The position numbers and the translations under genes are program-made. The notes under the pieces were generated by a model. That model was given only the letters and a program-made list of their open reading frames with translations. It was not told where the DNA came from and searched no databases. A stretch of DNA of 64,000 bases from assembly GCF_030696885.1 (NCBI RefSeq), contig NZ_JAUYRI010000027.1, forward strand, positions 1 to 64,000. The letters are read 5' to 3'. Of the stretch, positions 52,417 to 61,752 are shown piece after piece (positions within the stretch are counted from its first letter, which is position 1; every line of letters begins with the position of its first letter). The DNA is from Thiobacillus sp. (lineage in GTDB: Bacteria; Pseudomonadota; Gammaproteobacteria; Burkholderiales; Thiobacillaceae).

Positions 52417-53382
52417 ATGAGCTACGCGACCCTGATCCGCCAGATCGAAGCCGGCGAGGACCTGAGTTTCACCGAGTCGCGCGCATTGGGGGCGGCCCTG
52501 CTCGACGGCGGCGTGCCGGAACTGGAGACGGCGGCCTTCCTGGTCGCCTTCAATCAGCACAACCCGGGGCTCGATGCCTGGCTCGGCCTGCACGCGGCAT
52601 TGGCCGAGCGACTGCCCGAATTCGGGGTGCCGTCGGGCCCGTTTCGTACCGTGGTGCTGCCCACCTATCACGGTGTACGTGGGTTTCCGCACCTGACGCC
52701 GCTTTTGGCCCTGCTGCTCAAAAGCTTTGGCATTCCGGTGCTGATCCATGGCGTGCTCGAAGGCGGCGGCGGCACGGCAGCAGCCTACGTGCTACGCGAG
52801 CTCGGCATCATGCCGTGCAGCACCGCGGCGCAGGTCAATGCGGCATTGCTGGATGAGGGCGTCGCATTTGCGCCGGTGGCGCTGTTGAGTCCCGGCCTGG
52901 CGTCGCTGCTGGCGCTGCGTTCGCGACTCGGCATCGACGGCTGGGTGACGCGGTTGGCGATGCTGGCCGACGTGGCGGGCGCGCACTCGGTACGGGTGAC
53001 GCCGGTGCCGACGGCCGCTGACCTGCCTGGCGTGCGCAGCGTGCTGGAAGCGCTGGGCGGGCACGCCCTGCTGCTGCAGGGCTGCGAGGGCGAAGCGTTT
53101 GCCGACCCGTTGCAGCGGCCCGAGATGGTGCTGGTACAGGACGGGCAGTCCCTGCCGGTGTACGAGGCACAATCGACGCCGTCGGTGCAGGCCAATCTGC
53201 CCGAGGGGGATGCGCGTGCGACCGGCGCCTGGATCGACAGGGTGATGCGCGAGCAGTTGCCGCTGCCGTTGCCGATCCGCAATCAGCTGGCGGTGTGCCT
53301 CTTTGCAGCGGGCTATACCGAGGACCTCAACCAGGCGCGCGCAATCACGGCCATCAATGGTTTCGGGCGGGCGGCCGCGTAG
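52417..53382 (+). CDS. ybiB: YbiB/TrpD2-family phosphoribosyltransferase-fold protein
   Basis: 321 residues from ATG 52417 (MSYATLIRQIEAG); the ORF-track start is 14 codons earlier in repeat-like sequence. It has the class IV phosphoribosyltransferase fold of TrpD: LSFTESRALGAALLDG, then PTYHGVRGFPHLTPLLALLLKSFGIPVLIHG, where TrpD has its GTGGD loop. It therefore lacks anthranilate chemistry; YbiB-type homologs bind nucleic acid. Often linked to nitrate assimilation, as here between nasA and nirB. Role unknown. Confidence 0.82.
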   Translation: MSYATLIRQIEAGEDLSFTESRALGAALLDGGVPELETAAFLVAFNQHNPGLDAWLGLHAALAERLPEFGVPSGPFRTVVLPTYHGVRGFPHLTPLLALLLKSFGIPVLIHGVLEGGGGTAAAYVLRELGIMPCSTAAQVNAALLDEGVAFAPVALLSPGLASLLALRSRLGIDGWVTRLAMLADVAGAHSVRVTPVPTAADLPGVRSVLEALGGHALLLQGCEGEAFADPLQRPEMVLVQDGQSLPVYEAQSTPSVQANLPEGDARATGAWIDRVMREQLPLPLPIRNQLAVCLFAAGYTEDLNQARAITAINGFGRAAA

Positions 53383-53405
53383 ACGTGGTGCACGCGCTGC
53401 GGTTT

Positions 53406-53422
53406 GGCACTGCGTTGGTGCA
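53406..53422 (+). promoter_or_regulatory. NtrC-type activator site upstream of nirB
   Basis: GGCACTGCGTTGGTGCA closely matches the NtrC consensus (GCAC-N7-GGTGC) and particularly the GCACT...TTGGTGCA form of enteric glnA sites. It lies about 85 bp upstream of the sigma-54 match at 53498, a usual enhancer distance. A second partial site (GTGGTGCACG) is just upstream. Confidence 0.72.
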
Positions 53423-53497
53423 TGGCGCCTCGCGCCGATCCCGATGGCCCGAAAAGAATCCCTGTTAAAACAATACCGTTTGCGTGCCCAGCCCGCA

Positions 53498-53513
53498 TGG
53501 CATAGCGATTGCT
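53498..53513 (+). promoter_or_regulatory. Sigma-54 promoter of nirB
   Basis: TGGCATAGCGATTGCT: GG and GC are 10 bp apart, with TGGCA and TTGCT matching the -24/-12 consensus. It is about 75 bp upstream of the nirB start and downstream of the NtrC-like site, so nitrogen-limitation control is expected. Confidence 0.8.
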
Positions 53514-53588
53514 AGGTGTAGGGCAGGTAGACCGAATGCAACGGCGTATCTCGGTCATCACTTTTGATTTTTCGTTTGGAGTGGTGAG

Positions 53589-56045
53589 ATGGATATGAGT
53601 ACGCCGATGGGACAGGGTCCCAAAATGAAACTCGTGATGGTCGGCAACGGCATGGCCGGAGTGCGCACGCTGGAAGAGCTGCTGAAGCTGGCGCCCGACC
53701 TCTACGACATCACCGTGTTTGGCGCCGAGCCGCACCCCAACTACAACCGGATTCTGCTCTCCCCGGTGCTCGCCGGCGAGCAGACGGTCGACGACATCGT
53801 GCTGAACCCGCTCGACTGGTACAACCAAAACAACATCACGCTGCACCTGGGCAAGAAGGTGGTGAAGATCGACCGCACCGCGCGCGCGGTCGAAGCCGAC
53901 GACGGCACCCGCGCCGGCTACGACCGCCTGCTGCTTGCCACCGGCTCCAATCCCTTCATCCTGCCGGTGCCCGGCGCCGACCTGCCTGGTGTCATCAGCT
54001 TTCGCGACATTGCCGACGTCGACGCGATGATCCGCGCTTCCAGCCAGTATCGTCATGCCGTCGTCATCGGCGGTGGCCTGTTGGGTCTCGAAGCCGCCAA
54101 TGGCCTGATGAAGCGCGGCATGGACGTGACCGTCGTGCACATCGGTCCGTGGCTGATGGAGCGCCAGCTCGATGAACCGGCCGCGCGCCTGCTGCAGAAG
54201 AGCCTGGAAGAAAAAGGCATGAAGTTTCTGCTTCAGAAGCAGACGGCCGAGTTGGTTAAGGGCGAGTCCGGAAGGGTGTGTTCGATCAAGTTCAAGGACG
54301 GCGACAGCGCGCCGGCCGATCTGGTCGTGATGGCCGTGGGCATCCGTCCCAACACCGAACTCGCCGAATCATCGGGCCTGCACTGCAACCGCGGCATCGT
54401 CGTCAACGACACGATGCAGACCTTCGACCCGCGCATCTACTCGATTGGTGAGTGCGCCGCGCACCGCGGCATCGCCTACGGTCTGGTTGCGCCGCTGTTC
54501 GAGCAGGCCAAGGTGTGCGCCAACCATCTCGCACACTACGGCATCGGCCGTTATCAGGGCTCGATCACCTCGACCAAGCTCAAGGTCACCGGCATCGATC
54601 TCTTCTCGGCCGGCGATTTCATCGGCGGCGAAGGCACCGAGGCGATCCTCTATTCCGACCCCATCGGCGGTGTCTACAAAAAGCTCGTCATCAAGGACAA
54701 CAAGCTGGTCGGCGGCGTGATGTACGGCGACACCGTCGACGGCGCCTGGTATTTCTCACTGCTGCGCGACGGCAAGGACGTGTCCGAGCTGCGCGACCAC
54801 CTGATGTTCGGCCAGGACCATTGCGGCAACCTCGGCCACCAGGGCATCAACAAGGCCGCGACCATGACCGACGACATGGAAGTGTGCGGCTGCAATGGCG
54901 TATGCAAGGGCGACATCGTCAAGGCGATCCGCGAGAAGGGCCTGTTCACGCTGGAAGATGTGCGCAAGCACACCAAGGCCTCGAGCTCTTGCGGATCGTG
55001 CACGGGTCTGGTCGAACAGATCCTGGCGGTCACCGCGGGCGGCGATTATTCCGCCACGCCGAAGACGAAATCTATGTGCGGCTGCACCGACCACACCCAC
55101 GAAGCGGTACGCGAAGCAATCCGCCAGAACAAGTTCCTGACGATTCCGCAAGTCATGACCTTCATGGAATGGCGCACCCCAAACGGCTGCGCAAGCTGCC
55201 GCCCGGCGCTGAATTACTACCTGATCTCCACCTGGCCGGGCGAGGCGGAGGACGATCCGCAGTCGCGCTTCATCAACGAGCGCGCCCACGCCAACATTCA
55301 GAAAGACGGCACCTATTCGGTGATCCCGCGCATGTGGGGCGGGCAGACCACGCCGTCCGAGTTGCGCCGCATCGCCGACGTCGCCGACAAATACGCGATC
55401 CCGTCGGTCAAGGTCACCGGCGGTCAGCGCATCGATCTCTTGGGCGTGAAGAAGGAAGACCTGCCGGGCGTATGGGCCGACCTCGACATGCCGTCGGGCC
55501 ACGCCTATGGCAAGGCGCTGCGTACGGTGAAAACCTGCGTCGGCTCGGAGTGGTGCCGCTTCGGCACCCAGGATTCGACCCAGATGGGCATTGACCTGGA
55601 GAAGGTGTTCTTCAAGATGTGGGCGCCGCACAAGGTCAAGCTCGCGGTATCCGGCTGCCCAAGGAACTGCGCCGAAGTCGCGATCAAGGACGTCGGCATC
55701 ATCGGCGTCGATTCCGGCTGGGAAATCTACGTCGGCGGTAACGGCGGCATCAAGACCGAGGTCGCGCAGTTCCTGGTCAAGGTGAAAACCCCCGACGAGG
55801 TGCTCGAATACTCCGGCGCCTTCCTGCAGCTGTATCGCGAAGAGGCGCGCTACCTCGACCGCACCGTGCATTACCTCGAGCGCGTCGGCCTCGACTATGT
55901 GAAGAAGAAAATCCTCGACGACAACGAAGGCCGGCATGCGCTGTACGAGCGCCTGCTGTTCGCCCTGTCGGTCGAACGCGACCCCTGGGTCGAGCGCGCC
56001 AAGGAAGGCAAGCTCAAGCACGAATTCGAAACCGTCGCCGCATAA
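53589..56045 (+). CDS. nirB: NADH-dependent nitrite reductase large subunit
   Basis: 818-residue cytoplasmic sirohaem enzyme reducing nitrite to ammonium. FAD/NAD domains (LVMVGNGMAGVRTLEELL; AVVIGGGLLGLEAANGL), two BFD-type Fe-S segments (CGCNGVCKGDIV...SCGSCTG and CGCTDHTH...CASCRP) and the ferredoxin-sulfite/nitrite reductase part, with the 4Fe-4S/sirohaem ligands CVGSEWCRFG and SGCPRNCAEV. Preceded by a sigma-54 promoter and followed 9 bp later by nirD. Confidence 0.97.
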   Translation: MDMSTPMGQGPKMKLVMVGNGMAGVRTLEELLKLAPDLYDITVFGAEPHPNYNRILLSPVLAGEQTVDDIVLNPLDWYNQNNITLHLGKKVVKIDRTARAVEADDGTRAGYDRLLLATGSNPFILPVPGADLPGVISFRDIADVDAMIRASSQYRHAVVIGGGLLGLEAANGLMKRGMDVTVVHIGPWLMERQLDEPAARLLQKSLEEKGMKFLLQKQTAELVKGESGRVCSIKFKDGDSAPADLVVMAVGIRPNTELAESSGLHCNRGIVVNDTMQTFDPRIYSIGECAAHRGIAYGLVAPLFEQAKVCANHLAHYGIGRYQGSITSTKLKVTGIDLFSAGDFIGGEGTEAILYSDPIGGVYKKLVIKDNKLVGGVMYGDTVDGAWYFSLLRDGKDVSELRDHLMFGQDHCGNLGHQGINKAATMTDDMEVCGCNGVCKGDIVKAIREKGLFTLEDVRKHTKASSSCGSCTGLVEQILAVTAGGDYSATPKTKSMCGCTDHTHEAVREAIRQNKFLTIPQVMTFMEWRTPNGCASCRPALNYYLISTWPGEAEDDPQSRFINERAHANIQKDGTYSVIPRMWGGQTTPSELRRIADVADKYAIPSVKVTGGQRIDLLGVKKEDLPGVWADLDMPSGHAYGKALRTVKTCVGSEWCRFGTQDSTQMGIDLEKVFFKMWAPHKVKLAVSGCPRNCAEVAIKDVGIIGVDSGWEIYVGGNGGIKTEVAQFLVKVKTPDEVLEYSGAFLQLYREEARYLDRTVHYLERVGLDYVKKKILDDNEGRHALYERLLFALSVERDPWVERAKEGKLKHEFETVAA

Positions 56046-56054
56046 GGAGCCGAC

Positions 56055-56387
56055 ATGAACCAATGGACCGACATCCTGGACCTGAACGACATCCCCAAAC
56101 TCGGCGCCCGCGTGGTGCGCCACGGCAACCTCGACATCGCGGTGTTCCGCACCGCAGACGATGAAGTCTTCGCGCTGGAAGACCGTTGCCCGCACAAGGG
56201 CGGGCCGCTGTCGCAGGGCATCGTGCACGGCAAAAAGGTGACCTGCCCAATGCACAACTGGAACATCGAGCTTGATTCCGGCTGCGCCATCGCGCCGGAC
56301 CAGGGCTGTGCACGGGAATTTCCCGTCAAGCTCGAAGGCGGGCGCGTGTGGCTGGATCTGTCGACGCTGGCGCGAGTCGCCGCCTGA
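56055..56387 (+). CDS. nirD: Nitrite reductase small subunit (Rieske)
   Basis: 110-residue Rieske-fold partner of NirB. The Rieske-cluster ligands are present: CPHKGGPLSQG (Cys, His) and CPMHNW (Cys, His). AAGGAGCCGAC precedes the ATG. Because both Cys-His pairs are kept, it is probably a genuine 2Fe-2S protein, unlike some enteric NirD lacking ligands. Confidence 0.95.
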   Translation: MNQWTDILDLNDIPKLGARVVRHGNLDIAVFRTADDEVFALEDRCPHKGGPLSQGIVHGKKVTCPMHNWNIELDSGCAIAPDQGCAREFPVKLEGGRVWLDLSTLARVAA

Positions 56388-56503
56388 GCTGCGCCTAACC
56401 CGCCGCTCAAGAGGAACGCTTCGCCGGCAAGCGGGCTTCGTGCTCCTGAGATAGCACCTTGGACGAGTGGGGGTAGGGCTTTTAGGAAAGGAGATTGGCC
56501 GTA

Positions 56504-57565
56504 ATGTCCTCAAACCATAAAAACGTTACGCCGGAACGGATCAACGTATTGTCGGATAGCATCCAGAAAAAGCTGGCCAAGTCCCTGAGTGAAATCAACC
56601 AGATCAATATGCAGGCGCACTTGCTGTCGTTGAACGCGCAGGTGGAAGCGGCGCGGGCGGGGGAGGCGGGGCGTTCGTTCGCGGTGGTGGCGATATCGAT
56701 GCGGGATTTGTCGGAGGAGACGAAGAGCGCCGCCGACTGGTTGGCGAGCGAAGTGCAGCATGACATCGGAGAGCTGTCGCATATCAGCAAGCAGCTGGCG
56801 ACCGATGTGCGCGGCCAGAGGCTTTCTGACCTGGCATTCAACAACATCGATTTGATCGACCGCAACCTCTACGAGCGCTCGTGTGACGTGCGTTGGTGGG
56901 CAACGGATCCGAGCATGACGGCGGCGTGCAAGGCGCCGGACAACGCGGAACTGGCGAAACATGCCTCAAAGCGGATGGGCGTGATCTTGAACGCGTACAC
57001 GGTTTATTTCGATTTGGTTTTGTGTGCGCCGGACGGCAGGATCATCGCCAACGGGCGTCCGGGAGAGTTCCGGACGGTGGGAATGCAGGTCGCTCAGTGC
57101 CGGTGGTTCAAGGAGGCCTTGGCCACACGGTCGGGAGATGAATTCGGGTTCGAAACGGCGCACGCGACGCCGCTGGTCAACGGGCAGCGGATCTTGGCGT
57201 ATTCCTGCGCGGTACGTGAAGGCGGCGAGAGCCACGGAAACATCGTGGGAGTGCTGGGCATCCTGTTCCGCTGGGATGCCCTGGCGCAGACAGTGGTGAG
57301 CAATACGCCGCTGCTGGAGAGCGAGAAGTCCAGCACGCGCGTGATGATCGTGGACAAGACGGGATTCGTGCTGGCCGACACGGGCGACGGGACGTTGCGG
57401 GACCGGCTGGATTTCAAGGGCATGAATGCGCTGTTCGAGCAGAAGAAGGGCTTTGTATTGACTGACTACAAAGGCGGCCCGGCGATGGTGGCCCACGCGT
57501 TTTCGCGAGGATTCGAAACGTATTCGACGGGCTGGCATTCCGTGATCGTCCAGAGCTTGCGGTAG
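56504..57565 (+). CDS. Soluble Cache-domain protein with an N-terminal MCP signalling tip
   Basis: 353 residues from ATG 56504, with AAGGAG upstream. The N-terminus (about 30-75) is only the chemoreceptor hairpin tip, INQINMQAHLLSLNAQVEAA followed by RAGEAGRSFAVVA. After a helix (DLIDRNLYERSCDVRWWATD) comes a Cache-like sensor domain (about 150-350; FDLVLCAPDGRIIANGRPGE, GHIVGVLGILFRW-like). No membrane segment is seen, and the order is inverted compared with ordinary chemoreceptors, where Cache is N-terminal and periplasmic. Following nirBD, it may sense nitrate or nitrite in the cytoplasm; that is inference. Confidence 0.8.
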   Translation: MSSNHKNVTPERINVLSDSIQKKLAKSLSEINQINMQAHLLSLNAQVEAARAGEAGRSFAVVAISMRDLSEETKSAADWLASEVQHDIGELSHISKQLATDVRGQRLSDLAFNNIDLIDRNLYERSCDVRWWATDPSMTAACKAPDNAELAKHASKRMGVILNAYTVYFDLVLCAPDGRIIANGRPGEFRTVGMQVAQCRWFKEALATRSGDEFGFETAHATPLVNGQRILAYSCAVREGGESHGNIVGVLGILFRWDALAQTVVSNTPLLESEKSSTRVMIVDKTGFVLADTGDGTLRDRLDFKGMNALFEQKKGFVLTDYKGGPAMVAHAFSRGFETYSTGWHSVIVQSLR

Positions 57566-58110
57566 CAGTGTAGGTCCGGGGGAGCGCTTTCATGTTGGTG
57601 GGTTAAACATGGGAGGGAGAGACGAAGGCGTCGAAGACTGATCGGCGCCGCACGCGGCGGCCAAGCGAACGGCTCGGCTACACTGCACGCATCGCGATCT
57701 CGCCCAATCACCCATGATGCCCGTCGACGATGCGCTGTGCCTGCTCGGTGCGCGCTTCCTCGAATCGAGCGGCTTCGCGATCGAGCGCGTGGCGTTCGCC
57801 CATTACCCCTACCGGCCCGGCCTGCGCGGCGCGCTGGCGCACGTCGTGTTCGCCGTGCTGCCGCGTTGCTTCCGCCGCGTCCAGGTATCACCGTGCGACC
57901 GGGGCCGGGGCTGTCGCCACGGGCCTGAGTGCGGCCGCACCAGCGTGGTGCGACACTTCACGCGCGCGCCCCACGTTCGTCCACGGTGCCCCCCTGGTTA
58001 CACCGCGTTGCCGGACACATGCTTGATTCCAATAGGGTTTCGTTTCCTGGCATGACTAATGCACTAAGCTGGATACGGGCATGGCGTGCGCCCGAAAAAC
58101 GGAGACTGGC
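57566..58110. other. Gene-poor spacer with a possible gene remnant
   Basis: Bases about 57717-57885 read on the plus strand as DALCLLGARFLESSGFAIER and onward, with the GC-rich third positions of real coding sequence. This character is lost at about 57890, where the frame degenerates into Arg/Gly/Pro-rich translation. I read it as a decayed gene fragment of about 55-60 codons; I cannot name the family. The rest shows nothing recognisable. Confidence 0.5.
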
Positions 58111-59565
58111 ATGAAGATCGATTGCGGGAGCTACCCGCTGATGGGCGGGTATGACGAGTTGCTGGAAGCGCCGGGCAAGCCGCGCGACGGCGCAGGCGGC
58201 CTGTGCGATTACTTCGCCGAGTTGCCTGCGGATGAACTCGAGGCGCGCCACCATGCCGTCGACGCGGCCATCATGGCGGCGGGGATCACCTTCACCGTGT
58301 ATTCCGAGGCGGGCAATATCGACCGTGCCTGGCCCTTCGACGTGGTGCCGCGCATCATCGACAAGCTCGAGTGGGACCACATCGAGGCCGGGCTGAAGCA
58401 GCGCCTGAAGGCGCTCAACTGCTTCATCGACGACATCTATCACGCGCAGACGATCGTCCGCGACGGCGTGTTTCCGGCCGAGGTGCTGGCCGATTCGAAG
58501 AATTTTCGTGCAGCCTGCGTCGGCGCTAATCCGCCGTTCGGCGTGTGGGCGCACATTTGCGGCACCGATCTCGTGCGCGACGGCGACGGCACGGTCTACG
58601 TGCTGGAAGACAACCTGCGCGTGCCCTCGGGGGTGTCCTACATGCTGGAAAACCGCCAGCTGATGAAGCGGCTGTTTCCCGAACTGTTCGCGCGCTACGA
58701 CGTGCTGCCGGTCGACGATTACACCGCGCAGCTCTACGACACCCTGGCCGCGCTGTCGCCGCGCGAGGACGAGCGGCCGGAAATCGCGGTGCTCACGCCC
58801 GGCGTCTTCAACTCGGCCTACTTCGAGCATTCCTATCTGGCGCAGCAGATGGGCGCGCATCTGGTGGAGGGCCCCGACCTGGTGGTGCTGGACGACGACT
58901 GCGTGTACATGAAGACGATCGAGGGGCTGACCCGTCTCGACGTCATCTACCGCCGCATCGACGACGATTTCATCGACCCGGAAGTCTTCCGCGCCGATTC
59001 GGCGCTGGGCGTGCCAGGCCTGATGCGCGCCTGGAAGGCCGGCAAGGTCGGCATTGCAAATGCGCCCGGCGCAGGCGTGGCCGACGACAAGGTGGTGTAT
59101 GCCTATGTCCCCGAAATGATCCGCTACTACCTCGGCGAGGACGCGATCCTGCCCAACGTGCCGAGCTATCTGTGCATGAACGAGGCTGACCGCGAGTACG
59201 TGCTGGCGAATCTGGACAAGCTGGTGGTCAAGCCGGCCAACGAGTCGGGCGGCTACGGCATGCTGGTGGGGCCGAAGTCGACCGCGGAAGAGCAGGCGAT
59301 CTTCGCCGACCTGATCCGCGCCAACCCGCGCAACTACATGGCGCAGCCGACCCTGTCGCTGTCCACCGTGCCGACGCTGTGCGACGGCGCCATCGAGCCG
59401 CGCCACGTCGACCTGCGTCCGTTCATCCTGCAGGCGCGGGACATGTACGTCACGCACGGCGGGCTCACCCGCGTGGCCCTGCGGCGCGGGTCGCTGGTGG
59501 TGAACTCGTCGCAGGGCGGCGGCAGCAAGGACACCTGGATCATTCAGGGAGACGCATCGTGCTAG
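58111..59565 (+). CDS. Circularly permuted ATP-grasp protein (type 2, DUF404/DUF407)
   Basis: 484 residues from ATG 58111 (MKIDCGSYPLMGGYDEL), with GGAGACTGGC upstream. Family blocks: FTVYSEAGNIDRAWPFDVVPRI, VYVLEDNLRVPSGVSYMLENR, DVIYRRIDDDFIDPEVF, KLVVKPANESGGYGMLVG and RPFILQARDMYVTHGGLTRVALRRGSLVVNSSQGGGSKDTWI. It is predicted to be an ATP-dependent carboxylate-amine ligase. It overlaps the alpha-E gene; with transglutaminase and alpha-E it forms the cluster predicted to make or attach peptides. Confidence 0.92.
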   Translation: MKIDCGSYPLMGGYDELLEAPGKPRDGAGGLCDYFAELPADELEARHHAVDAAIMAAGITFTVYSEAGNIDRAWPFDVVPRIIDKLEWDHIEAGLKQRLKALNCFIDDIYHAQTIVRDGVFPAEVLADSKNFRAACVGANPPFGVWAHICGTDLVRDGDGTVYVLEDNLRVPSGVSYMLENRQLMKRLFPELFARYDVLPVDDYTAQLYDTLAALSPREDERPEIAVLTPGVFNSAYFEHSYLAQQMGAHLVEGPDLVVLDDDCVYMKTIEGLTRLDVIYRRIDDDFIDPEVFRADSALGVPGLMRAWKAGKVGIANAPGAGVADDKVVYAYVPEMIRYYLGEDAILPNVPSYLCMNEADREYVLANLDKLVVKPANESGGYGMLVGPKSTAEEQAIFADLIRANPRNYMAQPTLSLSTVPTLCDGAIEPRHVDLRPFILQARDMYVTHGGLTRVALRRGSLVVNSSQGGGSKDTWIIQGDASC

Positions 59566-60515
59566 CCCGCGTCGCCGAAAACCTGTACTGGATGGCGCGC
59601 TATCTCGAGCGCGCCGAGGACACCGCGCGCCTGATCAACGCCGCCACCATGATGCTGATGGACATGCCGCGCGGCGCCAGCTTCGGCTGGGAGGACCTGC
59701 TCAGGGTGGTGGGTCTGGACGAGGATTTCCACCAGCACTACGACGAGGCGAGCGAAACCGCGGTGATGAGCTTTCTGATCCAGGACGAGCGCAATCCGTC
59801 GTCGATCTTCGCCTGCGTGCGCCACGCGCGCGAGAACACCCGCACCTTCCGCGAGGTGCTGCCGCGCGAATCGTGGGAGTGGGTCAACGAGCTCTACCTC
59901 TACACCAGCACGCACAAGAGCAGCGCGCTCGACCGCCGCAAGCGCATCGAGGTGCTGACCGAGATCATCCGCCGCCGCCAGGCCGTGGTCGGTCTGCTGT
60001 CCGGCACCATGAGCCGCGACGAGGCCTTCCAGTTCATGCGGCTGGGGCGCAATATCGAGCGCGCCGACATGACCACGCGCGTGCTCGACGTCAGCTATGC
60101 CATCAACCTGCCGTTCCAGGACAGCCAGTACCACGACCTCATCTGGATGAGCGTGCTGCAGGCCCTGTCGGCGCACCAGATGTACCGCCGCCACGTCAGC
60201 GTGCATGCCAAGGGCCACAAGGTGCTGGCCTTCCTGCTCAACGATATTCAGTTCCCGCGCAGCGTGCGCCACTGTCTGCACGAGATCCAGTTCGCCCTCG
60301 ACGAGTTGCCCGGCGTCGAGCCGATGCGGCGCCTGCAGGGCATGCTGAACCTGGTGGACGGCGCCGATTACCGTGTGCTGGCAAAGAACGGGCTGCACGA
60401 ATTCTGCGACGACATCCAGGCCCGGCTGGCCGACCTCAACACGGTCATCGGCGAGACCTACTTCCGCGCGGCGCATCCGCAAAAGATGAGCCAATCCCTG
60501 TTTAACCTGGTTTGA
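59559..60515 (+). CDS. Alpha-E domain protein (DUF403)
   Basis: 318 residues from GTG 59559 (VLARVAENLYWMARYLERAEDTARLIN), overlapping the ATP-grasp stop by 7 bp. Entirely alpha-helical, with the family's repeated Glu/Arg helices and DIERADMTTRVLDV-like segment (NIERADMTTRVLDV). The family almost always accompanies the circularly permuted ATP-grasp and a transglutaminase. Function is unproven. The ORF-track start at 59379 lies inside the upstream gene. Confidence 0.92.
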   Translation: MLARVAENLYWMARYLERAEDTARLINAATMMLMDMPRGASFGWEDLLRVVGLDEDFHQHYDEASETAVMSFLIQDERNPSSIFACVRHARENTRTFREVLPRESWEWVNELYLYTSTHKSSALDRRKRIEVLTEIIRRRQAVVGLLSGTMSRDEAFQFMRLGRNIERADMTTRVLDVSYAINLPFQDSQYHDLIWMSVLQALSAHQMYRRHVSVHAKGHKVLAFLLNDIQFPRSVRHCLHEIQFALDELPGVEPMRRLQGMLNLVDGADYRVLAKNGLHEFCDDIQARLADLNTVIGETYFRAAHPQKMSQSLFNLV

Positions 60516-60519
60516 CCCC

Positions 60520-61752
60520 ATGGCCGCATCGCTCGGTTTTCCCCGCTTCGGCGACAAGCAGAACTCGCCCCAGTTCGAGGACTACCTCGGCCAGTTGCTG
60601 GAGGAGCGCGACCGCATCGGGCTGACCGAAGCCATCCGCCAGATCGATGCGCTGATGATCACTGTCGAGCCCAGCCATTCGGTCGCCTATGTCGCCGAGC
60701 TGTGCGTGATGACGCCCTACCATTATTTGGTCACGCTCGAATCGGAATCGCACTTCACTCACATCCTGCGCATCGACATGAGCGCGCCCGACCTCCTGGT
60801 GCGCGAGGTCAAGGACCCCAATGTGCGCGGCATCTTCCGCAGCCTCAACGAGGTCTATCCCATCGGTGCGGTCAAGCCCAACTCGCGCTACATGGGCGAG
60901 GTGCTGCGCGTCACCGACCCGCACGCCGTGGTCGACATGCAGAAGGCGCGCGACATCCGTTTCTTCAACCAGGACCAGATCCGTAAGCTCGAACTGCCCG
61001 GCAACATGGCCGTGGTCAAGCCCAGCCCCTACACCCACAACATCGTCGCCTATTGGGAGCGCCCCGAGTCCGATGTCCGCGTCTATGCGCTGGGCTGGAG
61101 CAGCATCCGCGACGACATGCAGGCCGCTTACGAAGGCGCGAAGGCCACGCAGAAAAAGCTCGGCATCGACGAACTGTTGCTGCCGATCGACCATCTCGCC
61201 ACCCGCATCTACAGCCAGAACCGCGAAGCCGCCATCCTCGAATACCTCACGCTGTCGAGCTATTACTACTGGGGTTCCTATGACATCGCCGACCAGAACT
61301 CGTCGACCAACGTCACCAAGAGCGTGCATTTCGCCAACGAGCTCGAATCCCCGGCCAAGGTGTTTACCGCGGCGAACCATCCCTACTTCATGAACCATTT
61401 GCTGACCGAGTCGCCCACCGAAGCCTTCGTGCGCAACTTCGGCCCGCGCCTGCATCACATCGCGGTGGCCGTAAAGGATGGCGAAACCGAAGCCCAGGCC
61501 AACATCGATTACGTCGTGGCCTCGCTGCGCGACTGCGGCCAAAAATTCCTGCTCGACGTCATCGGTTCGAAGGAAGCGGGTTTGAAGCAGATCTTCTCCA
61601 GCGCCTCGGAATATTCCTCGCTCATCGTCGAATACGTCCAGCGCTTCGGCGGCTTTCAGGGATTCTTCACCAAGGACAACGTCGCCGAGCTCACGCATGC
61701 CGCGGGCGTGGAGGAAAGCCTGCGCGCGTTGCAGAAAGAGGCGCAGGCGTGA
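60520..61752 (+). CDS. Protein with C-terminal HPPD-like (VOC) dioxygenase fold, unknown function
   Basis: 410 residues. Residues 1-200 match nothing I know. Residues about 215-400 resemble the catalytic half of 4-hydroxyphenylpyruvate dioxygenase: LPIDHLATRI (H225), RLHHIAVAV (H313) and LIVEYVQRFGGFQGFF (E371) align with the two His and one Glu that bind Fe(II), and the closing IVEYVQRFGG is close to HPPD's FEIIQR-GG. It begins 4 bp after the alpha-E gene, so it belongs to the ATP-grasp cluster. An Fe(II)-dependent oxygenase is a reasonable but unproven prediction. Confidence 0.78.
   Translation: MAASLGFPRFGDKQNSPQFEDYLGQLLEERDRIGLTEAIRQIDALMITVEPSHSVAYVAELCVMTPYHYLVTLESESHFTHILRIDMSAPDLLVREVKDPNVRGIFRSLNEVYPIGAVKPNSRYMGEVLRVTDPHAVVDMQKARDIRFFNQDQIRKLELPGNMAVVKPSPYTHNIVAYWERPESDVRVYALGWSSIRDDMQAAYEGAKATQKKLGIDELLLPIDHLATRIYSQNREAAILEYLTLSSYYYWGSYDIADQNSSTNVTKSVHFANELESPAKVFTAANHPYFMNHLLTESPTEAFVRNFGPRLHHIAVAVKDGETEAQANIDYVVASLRDCGQKFLLDVIGSKEAGLKQIFSSASEYSSLIVEYVQRFGGFQGFFTKDNVAELTHAAGVEESLRALQKEAQA

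Noticed and set aside
50067-52418. 783-codon open frame on the minus strand
   Set aside because: It is the antisense shadow of nasA in high-GC DNA; the translation is Arg/His/Gln-rich with no domain, while nasA on the plus strand is complete.
54756-56513. 585-codon minus-strand ORF
   Set aside because: Antisense of nirB/nirD; repetitive Val/Ala/Asp/His composition without motifs.
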